DNA from: Phymatolithon calcareum
Lineage: Eukaryota > Rhodophyta > Florideophyceae > Hapalidiales
Direction: 5' to 3'
Length of the DNA stretch: 64,000 nucleotides
Assembly (NCBI GenBank): GCA_977006965.1
Contig: OZ345357.1
Span: 2,046,001-2,110,000 of the forward strand
Shown here one piece after another: positions 30,878 through 42,000 of this stretch; the stretch's first letter is position 1; the number at the start of each line of letters is the position of its first letter. The position numbers were made by a program, and so were the translations under genes. The notes beneath the pieces are model-generated. The model had not been told where the DNA came from and made no database searches. It saw only the letters and a program-made list of their open reading frames with translations.

Positions 30878-31228
30878 ATGTGTGCAATACAAGCAACATT
30901 TCGCGAGACGATGCAGGCAGTCCTTTTTGCTTGTCCGTGGTCGATCTACGGCAAATTTTTCGTCATCTTAAGCCTTGGTAGAAAGAGTTACCTTGTGATT
31001 GAAAGACAGCGGGCCTTGCTGATTACCAAATCGTTTGAGGTTGTGCAGAAGCTGTTCTCCCGCATCTGGAACGAGGTTGATGTTTATTACTCATTTCTGA
31101 CCAAGAAGGTTTTTAGAAGTCGAGAACCGCAGACGGCAAAAAGTCCATCACTTGTGGAAATCAAGTCGGGGTCTAATTGGGCGAAGATAGAGCTGTCAAG
31201 CGACCAAATCGAGCAGGCTTCTCTGTAG
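30878..31228 (+). CDS. Hypothetical ORF, 116 aa
   Basis: ATG at 30,878, stop at 31,226-31,228. Product MCAIQATFRETMQ.. with no recognisable domain, moderately Lys/Ser-rich toward the C-terminus (VEIKSGSNWAKIELS). Nothing on either side supports expression, and a chance open frame is as likely. The stop is followed 16 bp later by the target site of a retro-insertion. Confidence 0.2.
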   Translation: MCAIQATFRETMQAVLFACPWSIYGKFFVILSLGRKSYLVIERQRALLITKSFEVVQKLFSRIWNEVDVYYSFLTKKVFRSREPQTAKSPSLVEIKSGSNWAKIELSSDQIEQASL

Positions 31229-31243
31229 AGAATGGAGGTATGC

Positions 31244-31493
31244 ATGCTATGAAACCACTGCGGAGGAAAACTCAAGTTAACAGGTGCTAAGATGCTATCG
31301 AGAATAACGGAGAGATCAATAGCCGACGAAGCCAGGAATCAATCTTTGGTGTCGTGCCTGGACGAGACGTGAAAGCCGCAGTCAAACTTGCTAACGATAG
31401 GATAGAAGGGAGGAAACTTAGGCCCTCGAATCGCTGCTCGCCCCACTAGGGGAAAAGGCAATATGAATAAATGAATGAATGAATGCTATGAAA
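31244..31493 (+). mobile_element. Truncated retro-insertion with (AATG)n tail and 11-bp TSD
   Basis: ATGCTATGAAA flanks the insert at 31,244-31,254 and 31,483-31,493. The 228-bp insert ends in GAATAAATGAATGAATGAA, preceded by the hairpin CCCC-ACTA-GGGG. Part of the insert translates as VVPGRDVKAAVKLANDRIEG, possibly the C-terminus of its RT protein. A third tail type, distinct from families 1 and 2. Confidence 0.75.
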
Positions 31494-31812
31494 GATAGAA
31501 AGCACGGAGCGTAAAGGTGCACAGCCAAGTATATACGGTGAAATGATTTCCAAATGGAGGCTCTGGGGCTTCGTTGAACAACTGATGATGGCCCAACTGC
31601 GAATGACCGATGTGCACACAGAATACAATGTGACCTTCGCAAAACGATACTGCTGATGAGTTGCGGCTCGTGAAGTCGTGCCCGCTGAATCTGCAAGCTA
31701 TCCCGCTCACCATGGAGCTGTCTTGATCAATTTTCAAGCAGTAAATGTTGGCTTTCGGCCTATTAATTAAATTAGCACGTATGTGGGTGGCTGCCTCCGA
31801 CGCTCGCAGAAC

Positions 31813-31948
31813 AGCTCAACAAGGCTATACTTGTGACATGAGAGAAAAGCTGCTCTATTGTGGGTAGCGCCTGAGGAAGACTTGCCCGTATATTCGTAAG
31901 ACAGTGGGGCTTTTAAAAACAAACTTATCAAAAAAGCTCAACAAGGCT
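31813..31948 (+). mobile_element. Truncated family-1-type retro-insertion with 14-bp TSD
   Basis: AGCTCAACAAGGCT occurs at 31,813-31,826 and 31,935-31,948. The 108-bp insert carries the tail GCCTGAGGAAGACTTGCCCG, TATATTCGTAAGACAGTGGG, GCTTTTAAAAACAAAC and ends AAAAA. It is the same tail as at 61,123-61,180. Confidence 0.85.
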
Positions 31949-33298
31949 CGTAGAGATGCGGAAGAGATTTGTCACAATACTATCACCAGCTGGAGCGCTT
32001 TGGTTGGAAAATTTAAGCACTGTCACTCAACGGACGATATTGCCTCATGCGATCCGGTGTGCCAAAAAAGCTCATCAGGAGCAAAGGAGACGATTGTCTG
32101 AGTGATAAGACGCAATACTAGCCGCATCAAATAGCGTCGACAATTATGTAATTATGACGGAAGGCACTATTGTAACGGTGGAGGCTCTGAGTCGTGAGAA
32201 GCCTGTTGCGGTAGACTTAGATTTCAGAAAGAAAAATTCTCAACAGATCGACTAATGCCTTTCATCGTACGTTTGTGCTATTTCCGTAATAAAGAAGTCA
32301 GCAGCCACATCCATCCAGCGTGACGGGATCAAATCGGTCAGGTTTTTTCGTGGAATGAGAATAATTCGTAGTGCCAGTGCACGTGTCCAAATTCACAGAA
32401 AGCTGCGGCAAAAGCAATCAGGTTGTTCAGCAAACAGTGGACCAGATACAGCACTGTATATACTTTAAAATCACGAGCGCGTTTAAAAATGTGAAACTGT
32501 CCACATGGATCACCCAATCTAGGGTTTCCAACACAAAAAACCTACAGTAAAGTTACTTCTCACTTCCGCCCAACTGTAGATGTCAATGTATTTAATTGAG
32601 CGACATAACCGCCAAGCCGTTTTACGCATTCTTCGTGATCCGCGAAGAAATAAAAATTGCCAGCGCCCATTCTCCATCATGTCCTTACTTGATATTCCGT
32701 GCCATGATCTACAACCAGACCGACTTGAATGTCATCATTGCAGATGATCTACGCATGCAATTTGCAGGGAAGGTATACTGGACCATCGCGTTGCAATCCA
32801 ATGTTGCAGGACTCATCTTGCTCTTCGCGCTTGTAGCAGAGGTCAGTCCGCCGCATTCTTTCCCAATTTTCTCTGATATACCTAGAAGCAAATCGGAAGA
32901 CAAGAGACACATATGCGATGAGACGCGATGCGCAAACGTAAGTTTAAGGATGCCATTCCGCTGCCGCGACAGACGTGGGTGATGTAGATTTACACGCCCA
33001 GACCAACATACTGTACATCTTCGTCTAAACCGACTCAACTCACCCACTTAATAGTCCGCCATCAAGCATAGATCTAGCAACCAAAACAAAACCTACAGCC
33101 CGCACAGCGCAAGTAGTCCACCTTAACTCCCTATCCACCTTACTGCTATGTTACAGCACGCCCGTGTCCAACACAATTAAACTGGACGCCTAATGAACAC
33201 AACCAACCGACACCGGCGTCGACGAAAGCGGCGACATCAACCAACGTCCCGCGAGCCGCCACCCACGATACGACCTTCCTCTCCCCTCACACGTTACA
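31949..33298. other. Intergenic, no convincing gene
   Basis: An open frame at 32,596-32,982 (+) starts at TTG. It contains a short hydrophobic stretch (NVAGLILLFALVAE) but no family signature. ACATACTGTACATCTTCG at 33,003-33,020 resembles the promoter-like motif, without an obvious gene behind it. Confidence 0.4.
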
Positions 33299-34036
33299 TT
33301 ACACCCCCCGTCCATCCCCTGTCCCGCGGTGTCCGGCCGCATGCAAGTACGCCTCCTGCACGCGGCCGGCAAGCACGGGCGGCGCGCTAAGCGGCGACAT
33401 AGCAACCGGCGTGCCTCGACTCGGCATCTCGACATCCGAAGCCGTACTCCCAACCGAGCTGCCCTCTGAAGTGCTACCGCCCGTAGCGGCCGCGCGACGC
33501 ATGCGTGCGCGCGTAATGTTGCGATACTTATCCTTCAGGTCGACCGCGGTGCGCTTCCAGTGGAAGTTATAAGCGTTGAGAATCTTCTTCCAATTGCCCG
33601 CACCGTACACGCTCACGCCGTCGAGCAGCATCATTTCCTCCTCTGTCGAGAAGCGTGTGTAACTCTCCCTTCGTCCGCGCTTGGCGCGCGCGGACGCGCT
33701 GCCGCGCGGCGAATTACCCGGCACGGGGATGGGGATCGGCAGCGCTCCGCCGGCGGTGGGCGGGGTGCCCACGATGGACGGGAGTGACGACACGCGCGAC
33801 AGGGGTGGCAGAGCGGCGTACGGGCGGGTGACGGATTGCAGGGGGAGAAGCGCCTGATGCATGCGCGGCGGGTAGCCGTGTGCCGGTGCGAGGGGGGCCA
33901 GACGTGTTGGGAGCGAGGCGGGAGGTGGAGGGGAGGGGTTATGTGCGACGCGCTCGGAGTGGGCGCGTGCAACGGCGACGTCAACGAGGATGTCTAGTGC
34001 TGTGGAGGGGGTGGTGCGGGCGGGATGAGTGGTCAT
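33299..34036 (-). CDS. Telobox Myb-domain protein, 245 aa
   Basis: ATG at 34,036, TAA at 33,299-33,301. Pro/Ala-rich N-terminus, then one Myb/SANT repeat at about residues 124-176 (FSTEEEMMLLDGVSVYGAGN, W at 149) with VDLKDKYRN at 165-173. This is the telobox variant (VDLKDKWRN) that defines TRF/TRB/RTBP-type telomere-repeat or telobox-promoter binding proteins; here Tyr replaces the usual Trp. A basic RARMRRAA stretch and a Ser/Gly-rich tail follow. Expected nuclear and DNA-binding. There is a single Myb repeat and no H1/H5 domain, so it is not a canonical plant TRB, and TRF-type dimerisation sequence is not visible. Family assignment good, target unknown. Confidence 0.85.
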   Translation of the reverse strand: MTTHPARTTPSTALDILVDVAVARAHSERVAHNPSPPPPASLPTRLAPLAPAHGYPPRMHQALLPLQSVTRPYAALPPLSRVSSLPSIVGTPPTAGGALPIPIPVPGNSPRGSASARAKRGRRESYTRFSTEEEMMLLDGVSVYGAGNWKKILNAYNFHWKRTAVDLKDKYRNITRARMRRAAATGGSTSEGSSVGSTASDVEMPSRGTPVAMSPLSAPPVLAGRVQEAYLHAAGHRGTGDGRGV

Positions 34037-34804
34037 GACTGGGGCGGCTCGAGTAGCCGCCGGGGTCGGCGGCGTCCATTCCGACTTTAGTAGTGTGTAG
34101 AGGTAGAGGTATAACGTGTGTTATACTGTGCCGCAGAAGGCGGGCAAAGCAGGTAGGTTTGCCTAGGGTTTGGTTTGCATACCCGAATTGCGGAAGGCCA
34201 ATCTTGGAACGAGCTCTGTGCAACGCTTCTTGCGTTCGGTGTGACAGGGATGGCCACTCGGGAGCCGCTCTCCTGAAAGTCATGCGCAACACGCGCAAAT
34301 GTGGCCAATTGCAGTTTACTCACACATGCATCACCAACACACGTGGATCAGTTTGCCACGTGGAGGATTGTGGGGCATAGACACAGACCAATAAAAGCAT
34401 TGTGTGACTTGAACCGCCGCCGCTCCATGCACGATGGCCAATTGAAAAGCGCACTGTGGAAGCATTTGTCACCGGGATCTCTGTGCTTCCATCATTGAAC
34501 ATCGATGGAATCAAGAACATCGGAAGGATTCTTGTCAGATTGGCTTGAGAATTAGAAAATCAAAACGCTTCAAAATAATACTCAAAATTTTACGCCCACT
34601 TTAAAATCTGCGTCTTGTATGCTGTTGATTCCCGTATGATAGACCAAAATACTCTCGATGCGACATCATTACTCATGGGTACAAACCCAAGCAATTCAGC
34701 GCCGTGGAATGTGGATCTAGGCTTGTGCTCCATCGACGTTCAGATCCACCGGCATCGTTCGGATCAATCATTCCTTGCGCTCGCACGGAAGCAGCGGAGA
34801 GCGC
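34037..34804. promoter_or_regulatory. Divergent intergenic region
   Basis: Separates the Myb gene (-) from the 270-aa gene (+); both promoters must lie here. No TATA box or repeated motif stands out. Short overlapping frames are unsupported. Confidence 0.4.
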
Positions 34805-35617
34805 ATGGCCTGGACACCACCACCGCCACCGCTGGCAGAGTGGCCGCTGATCCGCGGCGGTGTCTCCCGCCGAGTACCCGATGTGTCGGGCACCCCCGCA
34901 CTGACGGCCAGTGCCCGCTGGCGATACGCTCTAAGGGACGACACCTACATCGATCACCGTCTGAATCTTCTCATCGGCTCCCCCGTCCGCGCTCGATTGC
35001 ACGCACCCCCGCAGCCACCATCTTCCCTTGCGATCCCCTTGGCACGCACAGCCGCAGTCGCCGCTTCCGACACCCGCGATCGCTTGCAGCCTTTGCCGCC
35101 CCGTCTGATCGCTCCTCCCGCGTCGCTCGCGGAGGCACAAGACGACCGTGCAGACGATGTATCCGTGTTGCGCGAACCCGCACGCGCCCTCGCTGCCGCC
35201 ATTCCCGCTGCGACCGACGCAGAGCTGGAAGCGTTGAACGGTGTCCGCTGTCACTGCCGCGATCGATGCGTCTGCCCGACAGGGCGCGTCTGTCAACGGG
35301 TGGTATTCTCAGATGCGCGTGACCGCGCGTTGCTGTACGCGACGTTCTTCTGGGATGCGCGCGTGCACGCCTCGCTCACTGGGATTGCCGCCGATGGCTT
35401 GTCGCCGTTGGTTCTTCCGAGTGCACTCGGGCGCGAGCGGTATGAGCACTCGCGAAAAATGCTGTCCGTCGTGTACGGACCGCCGGGTGATGCGCGGCCG
35501 ACATGGGGGAGGGAGTATGTATTCAAGCGACGAAGAAAGCCCTTTCTGGTTGTACAGGAAGTGTTCGCAGAGGGCATTTGCCGATATCTTGGTCCCATAA
35601 CTCCACCTTTGTTCTGA
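34805..35617 (+). CDS. Protein of unknown function with Cys cluster, 270 aa
   Basis: ATG at 34,805 (MAWTPPPPPLAEWPLIRGG); the frame extends 10 codons upstream only to a TTG. The N-terminal half is Pro/Ala/Arg-rich and probably disordered. Around residues 168-185 a compact cluster, CHCRDRCVCPTGRVC, has five Cys and one His in 15 residues and could bind a metal or form disulfides. The C-terminal part (residues 185-270) looks folded, with GREYVFKRRRKPFLVVQEVF. I recognise no family. GC-rich coding bias with strong third-position GC supports a real gene, like its Myb neighbour. Confidence 0.65.
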   Translation: MAWTPPPPPLAEWPLIRGGVSRRVPDVSGTPALTASARWRYALRDDTYIDHRLNLLIGSPVRARLHAPPQPPSSLAIPLARTAAVAASDTRDRLQPLPPRLIAPPASLAEAQDDRADDVSVLREPARALAAAIPAATDAELEALNGVRCHCRDRCVCPTGRVCQRVVFSDARDRALLYATFFWDARVHASLTGIAADGLSPLVLPSALGRERYEHSRKMLSVVYGPPGDARPTWGREYVFKRRRKPFLVVQEVFAEGICRYLGPITPPLF

Positions 35618-36005
35618 CTAATAACCACTACAACAACTGTAAAACAAAACTATGTAACGTCATCCTAAACACTCCTGTTGTCTGTCGTGTTTGTGTTTTA
35701 CCAAACAGCCTACCGGAGTTTTGTAATACTGTAGTTTCACGGAGCTAACATCTTACTACATTGACATCGGTAGCATTCGAAAAGTGCATAGACACCCTTA
35801 CCTCAGCAGGCAGCAACTACCCTCCTCTTCGACTTCTTGACAATCGAATGAACCCACCCCTGGCACTTGCCGTTATGACTTCGCATGGATCATGATTCTC
35901 AAGGGAGCTCGACTTTCAATTTTCTCAAGCAGACAGAGTTGGCAGCCAAATTAGTACACTTTCTACTTTTTAACAACTTTTCCATTCTCTAGCCGATCTC
36001 TCTCT
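35618..36005. other. Convergent 3' spacer
   Basis: Lies between the 270-aa gene and GCN1, whose 3' ends face each other. No feature seen. Confidence 0.5.
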
Positions 36006-39000
36006 TTAGCTACCGCTTTCGTCATCTGATTCAGAAGCAACTCGCAGTCTCGGAATTCTTCTATCAATGAACAACTGATCATCTTCTGATAGAGCATCCT
36101 TAGCAATTTCCACCACTGCGTTCCTAACCGACAAATCCTTCGGGTCAACAAATGCTTTCCGCATAACCCTTTCGCTGGCCCCTTTGATAGCCGTATTAGT
36201 AGCCGCGGCGCACACCACAAGTGCCGGGGCGCAAATGCCCACCGACGTCTTATCCACCGAAACCACAACCGCGAGCGCCTGCAACGCCGCAACCCTAACT
36301 TGCGCGCTATCATCAAACTCCGCTCGTCCGGAGATATGCCCTACTAGAGATCGCCTATGTTCTGCCGCTGCATTTGTCTGAGCCAGTCCACTCGCCTGGG
36401 CCAATAAAGCCACAGCCCTTGCCCCAGCCATGCACGCCGCACCCTGCACCGGCGGTGTGACGGACGTCATCAGCACTTCGATCAGTTCCACCGTGGAAGC
36501 AATGTGTTCAAACTCAAGACCCTCCAGTTTCTCTCCACCGACGAACACACTTGCTGCTGCGTCAAGTGCATGCACACGCACAGAGTATTCTACACTCTGT
36601 TGCTCCAGCTGATTCTTGGCCAGCTCCAGAGTGCCCGCATACTCCTCCGCACTTCTACTGCGCGACGCAACTTGACCAAGTGCTCGGCCTGCTGCAGTTG
36701 CCACTTCCGATTCCTCGTCGAGAACGCCTTCAGATATGGAGTGTGCGAACCGAGAGAAGGCACTCTCGGGCAACTTTTTTCCGTGCTTGTAGACCTGCGA
36801 GCATCCATGAAACGCAGCCGCCCGACTTTCTGTCGTAGACCCATTCGCTCCAAGAGTAACGAGGTCATTTAGAAGGGGTTCCAATCGCATTTGGATAGGT
36901 ACCAGACACCCAAGTGCAGCGCATGCTCGCACTCGAACTAGTCGACTTCCGTCAGATAGACATTTGAGAAATGTGCTCTGCAATTGAGGCGCGAATGCTC
37001 TCAGCATCGGTGCACACTTTTCGAGAATAACGGTCATGGCGCGCAAGATGGCCGCTTTCACCTGCCACGGGAATCGCTCAGACATGACACGGATCAGAGG
37101 GCCCACCATTTTCACGACAAACGGCTTAAGGCTTGTTACGTTCGTCATTTCAACGAGCTCAGCCAAACCGAGGGCAGACTGCTCCCGAAGCTCTGGGGCA
37201 CCTCGTAATAGTCCCTCGCACAATACTGGAACAAACGGAGCCGGTGCCTTCGGTAGTTGGAGACCGGGTACAGATGTGGAGGCATCGCCCGCTGCCACAG
37301 ACCGAAGAGATTGCCGTATTGTTGGAATATGTGTCGACAACTCGCTTACATGCACATTCATGCTCAAATCGAGAAGGGCTTGCCAGCTTGCCAAAACAGT
37401 GTCATCGTCAGGGTCTCCTAATTGTCGGATCAATACTTCATACAAAGAACCGGCAAGTTTTGCAGTGTCATCCGCAGGCGTTCCGCGGCAGATACATCCA
37501 CAAATGCGACTTGAAGCTGCTCGCCTCCACGGGGACCCTTCGTTAAATGCGCGACACACAACGTCCATCAATGTTCGGGAAGAATTTTCGCTGGCAACAA
37601 CCACAGCATGCGAAATGTCCTCGAGTGCTTTTTCAAGCTCGAGAGAAACCGGCGATTCCAAAGTGCCAATAATCGCCTCTGTCGCCATTGTAACGTGCTC
37701 GTCAAACGCACCCTCTGCAACTTGAGCCGCAGCTGCTAATGCACGTGCGGAAGTCAATGCGAGGGGGACTTCTTCCGTCAACCGAGGGACCACAATAGAC
37801 ATCAGCCGGTTTCCACTTGCCCGCAATATTTGCTTCAAGGCATCCAATGCGCGGTCGGCGTCCTCACCTGTGCTTGGAGTATCGCTGGCACCAGCTCCAG
37901 ATATTTTCTCTATCAAGAGAGGAACGACGGCATCAACAGCAACAGCACCAAGCGGGGTGAGAAGGCTTGAAAAGACCCCAGCAGCAGTTGCACGGACTTC
38001 AGCCATACTATCACAGAGTGCTTCGTACACGACAGCCACGAGGTCCGACGCATGCTCAACCAGCTGATGGCGCGGACAGGCTTCCACAAGTTCCACCAAT
38101 CCTTCACAAGCACCTCGTCGTACTCGGGCACTGGAATCCTCGTCTCTGATTCCAAAACGTAGAGCTGGGAGAACCTCTGGTACAACACGATCGCCGAGCT
38201 TGAGAGAAAGATCTCCGAGCGCCTTGCCAGCAGCTGCTCGACGCTCCGGGTCTTCATCGCCCAATCCATCAACAACCTGGCGTACAGCGGTTGGCATAAT
38301 TTCGCGTAAGACACGAGGGGTATTGGAAACCACGGTTTTCCAGACCTGCATTCCCATCTGTCGCACGCGGACACTCACATCACAACGGATAATAAACAGA
38401 GCTGCCAAGACTTCATTTCGACGATCCCAACCAAGAACTTCTTCAATTGCTTTCATTGTCGCTTCCGTTGTCATTGCTGCTGCAGCTGCTTCGGGAGATT
38501 CATATTGCTCCTCGTCTTCATGCTCGGTTGTACCATTTTCTCCTCCTTCGCCTTCACCATCCTCATCACCATCTTCCTTTTCTCCTTCGTCTTCCACAGC
38601 AACTGGTTCAATAGCACCAAACGCATCCGATCGAGATGGACGGGCGCCTGCAATAACCAAAAGGAAATCGCCAAGAAGTCGCGCTGCTGCTTGTCGAATT
38701 CGCCATAATTTATCCTTCATTGCCGACATCAACTCCGGCAACAAACGCTCTAAGGAGGACTTTGCGTAAGCTTGAACGAGGTTCCGACCGGCCTCCAGAG
38801 CAGCTTCGCGGACATTATCGGAATCGTCAGACAAACCCTTCAGAATGGCAGTAAGAGCAAGTGCGAGACGGCTTTCAAAGCGCTCACCAAGAGCCCGTGG
38901 CATGCATGCAATCAGCATAAGACCACCTTCGCGAGACTCACTGTTTGTGAGACCTGCAGTCATTACGTGTCCCAAAACTTCTTCCAAACGCTTTTCCGAA

Positions 39001-42000
39001 AGAGATGCACTCACTTCTGCGAGTCCCATTGCCGCGCCAGACCTTTCCGCACTAGATGATGTGATGACCGCTCCAACGTAGCCCGTATCTCTGGAAACAT
39101 TCGAAGGTTTTCCAGTCCCTAGGAGCGCGTTCATTAACCAAGAAATGATATCTGGCAATCCGTCTTCTCCAAGGGCGACGGCAAGGGCACCAATAGCTCT
39201 GGCGGAAGTTTTTCGCACATCAGGAATCGCATCCAGCAAAGTTGTCCGCAAGTCTGGCAAAAGCAAGTGTAAATATGGAGACACGTCTGCTTGATTGGAA
39301 ACATTGTTGCACATAGAACCAACAATCGCTGCTGCCCTCTTCTTAAGCTCGGTAGAGCGATCTCGAAGACCTCGATGAAGCGGTGGGATAAGCAGAGCCA
39401 AAGATGCCGGATCAATTGCGTGCACAAACTCAGTTCCAAGCATGGCGTCCACAGCTCCTCGTGTCCGACCAGCGGGGTCTTTCAAGGCTGCAAGTAAGAA
39501 CGGAGACAGATTTCGAACCTCGGGGCTTCGAACAACAGCTGCAATTCGATTGATAGCAGACTCTGCAGCGGACACTACACGGGTGTGGGCATCGGCAAGC
39601 GCTTCTGCGAGCTTGGGCACCACCTGCGGCAGACATTGCGCAAGCTGACGTGGAGCACAGAACGCCATTGCTCCGAGCACTTCAGCAGCACCAGCTCGGG
39701 TTCGCCACTGTCGCTCCTGCAAACCACTAAGCAGACTTGGAAGAATCATTTTCACACCCTGGGACGACATTTCAGACACAGCGGCCTGAGCGGCGGCCCA
39801 ACAGGCGTTGCGTACTTCGACGACTGTGTCTCCCATGCACATTAGCAAATGAGGAAGTGAAGCCACAGTGAATGGTTCAAAGAGACGACCTAGGAGAATC
39901 GCATGTGTCTCAATGATGAGGAATGCCCCAAGGCGTTTCCGAGGATTTTTGTCAGCGACTGCGGTCTCCAACTCTTCAACGACCCGCATTCGCTTCATGG
40001 CCTTTAGACCAAGACCACGGCAAAGCCCTGCGAGTGCATAGCACGCTCCTCGTCGTTCGCCATAACTTGATTGGGCATCCCAAATCCGATCGATGAGCTC
40101 ATCGCGAATTTTCTTTTCTCTTTCCTGGGAAAACGACAAGCGCGCAAGGGGTACTAAGCATCTAGCAGCTGCATTCTGTACAAGCTCCGATGGGGTTTCC
40201 ACGGCACATCGAATTACTTGGTCCGCGGTCTTCGACACTCGAGGATCATCAGCCGGAAGAAAGCCGGCAAGCGTTCCAAGACACATCACAAGGTTTTCCC
40301 TTGTTCTGTCGCCATGGGCAATTTCCTGCTTTGTACTTGTCGGCTGTGCTGGAGTGTTCAGATGTCTTTCAATCATCGGCAGGATAACGGTTGGTCCAGC
40401 ACTTCCCGCCCTGTCCACAACCGCAGTTGCCGCGGCAGCCATCTTTGCTCGCACCTTGTCATGCGGATCTCCAAGACCACGTCCAGCCAAAAAAGCAAAC
40501 ACAATTGCAACATCACTAAGAACCAAGGCCTTCATCGTTGCCATTTTTTCTATTGTCAACGCAACACCATGCCTGGCGACCCATCCCGCGTCAAACTCGA
40601 TTTCAGTTGTTGTCCTATCGCGACGCACAGCAGCTTTCTTGCTACTCGTTTCAGCCTCTTTTTCTTCAGCTTGTCGCGCCTGAAGACTCTTCAGATAGAT
40701 AGAAAACACCTGCGGAATGAACGCAGTTCGCACAGCAGCTTTCTCGTCTCCGATCAGCGCATTAGCAATGCCACAGGCAGCCATCGTCCTGACATCAAGA
40801 TCGTCATGGGCTACAAGCTGCAACATACTCGGCGTATCTTCCGCAACATGCAAAGGATGCCCATAGTTTCTCCATAATTCCGCACCAAGCTCTGCGTTAG
40901 ACTCATCTGGGTCAAAGCTCGCAAGCCATAAAGCCCGACCTAGCGCAGAATCTCTAGGGCATTCGACATTGGCTATGGCCAGTTGGGGAATTCTTGCAAG
41001 AGCGGAGAGCGCACCATCTCGAACAGATGATTTCCCGGAAGTCACTCCTTCAAGTACTTGCGACAATTGCTCTGTTCCTGGTGTTAGCGCAGTACCAGTG
41101 AGGGACGCCAGGGATTCGGCAGCGGCAGCAAATGCTCCATCTTCCCGTTCCATGACTGCAATGGCCCATGAACCAGCTCGAGCAGCCGCTGCTGCTACAG
41201 CGGCATCGACAGCCTCTGGTTTACAATGCTCCAGCAGAATTTGTGCAGCTGATCTCACAACCGCAATAGCGTCTCTTCGCTTCGTCGAGCCTCGACCTCC
41301 GGAACTGATGCCTTTGTCTTCCAAATCCGGATTTCTGAGAAGGGCCGCTCTTAAAACCGGTGCGACAAGAGAAAAATTCTCTGAATCTAGCGCGGGAGGA
41401 ATTGCTCGACTTAGGGCGCCAACAATAGATGCTACTGTCTCATTCATGTCCATGGCGCCTTCTGCAAGACCGAAAAGAGTCCCAGAAAGTTCCAAAGCCA
41501 TGCCTCGAAGAAGGCGATCTCCACTCCTAGCGATCGCAAATAGACCTCTCCGACATTCAACGTGCAAATCGCTGTATTTTGCACACGGCAACACCAGCAT
41601 GAGCACGGCTGGTATTCTCAAGGCTGCCCTTGCTGAGTCTGATATTGACAGACTCCGCAAGGCACGAAGAGCAGCGGAGGTATACTGGAAGGAGAGCATA
41701 GCTTGTTCTGCAATAGGTCCTACAGCCTCAGCTTTTTCTATAGCAGCTTTTGCTGCAGCTTCCATTGCCCTCGACTTATCAAGTTCTGCCTGCTTTCGCT
41801 GATCGAGGTGACCATTCCCGGTTTTCTTCAGAGCTTTCTTTCCTTTCGTAGCCACCAAATCAGACTTGAACTGTGCCAGATTCTCGGCAGCAATTTTAGC
41901 TTGCTGCGTGACGCGCACGGCGTCCAGAGACTCTATTGAAAGCTGTGGGGCGGCCTTGGCCAAGGGGTCCAACATAGGCAGCCCAAGACGGAAGACAAAA

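Noticed and set aside
32596-32982. Membrane protein gene
   Set aside because: Starts at TTG, a single short hydrophobic stretch, no family; likely chance.
40969-41802. 277-codon plus-strand frame and other long plus frames between 36.2 and 44.2 kb
   Set aside because: All antisense to GCN1, with Ser/Ala-rich composition and no family signature.
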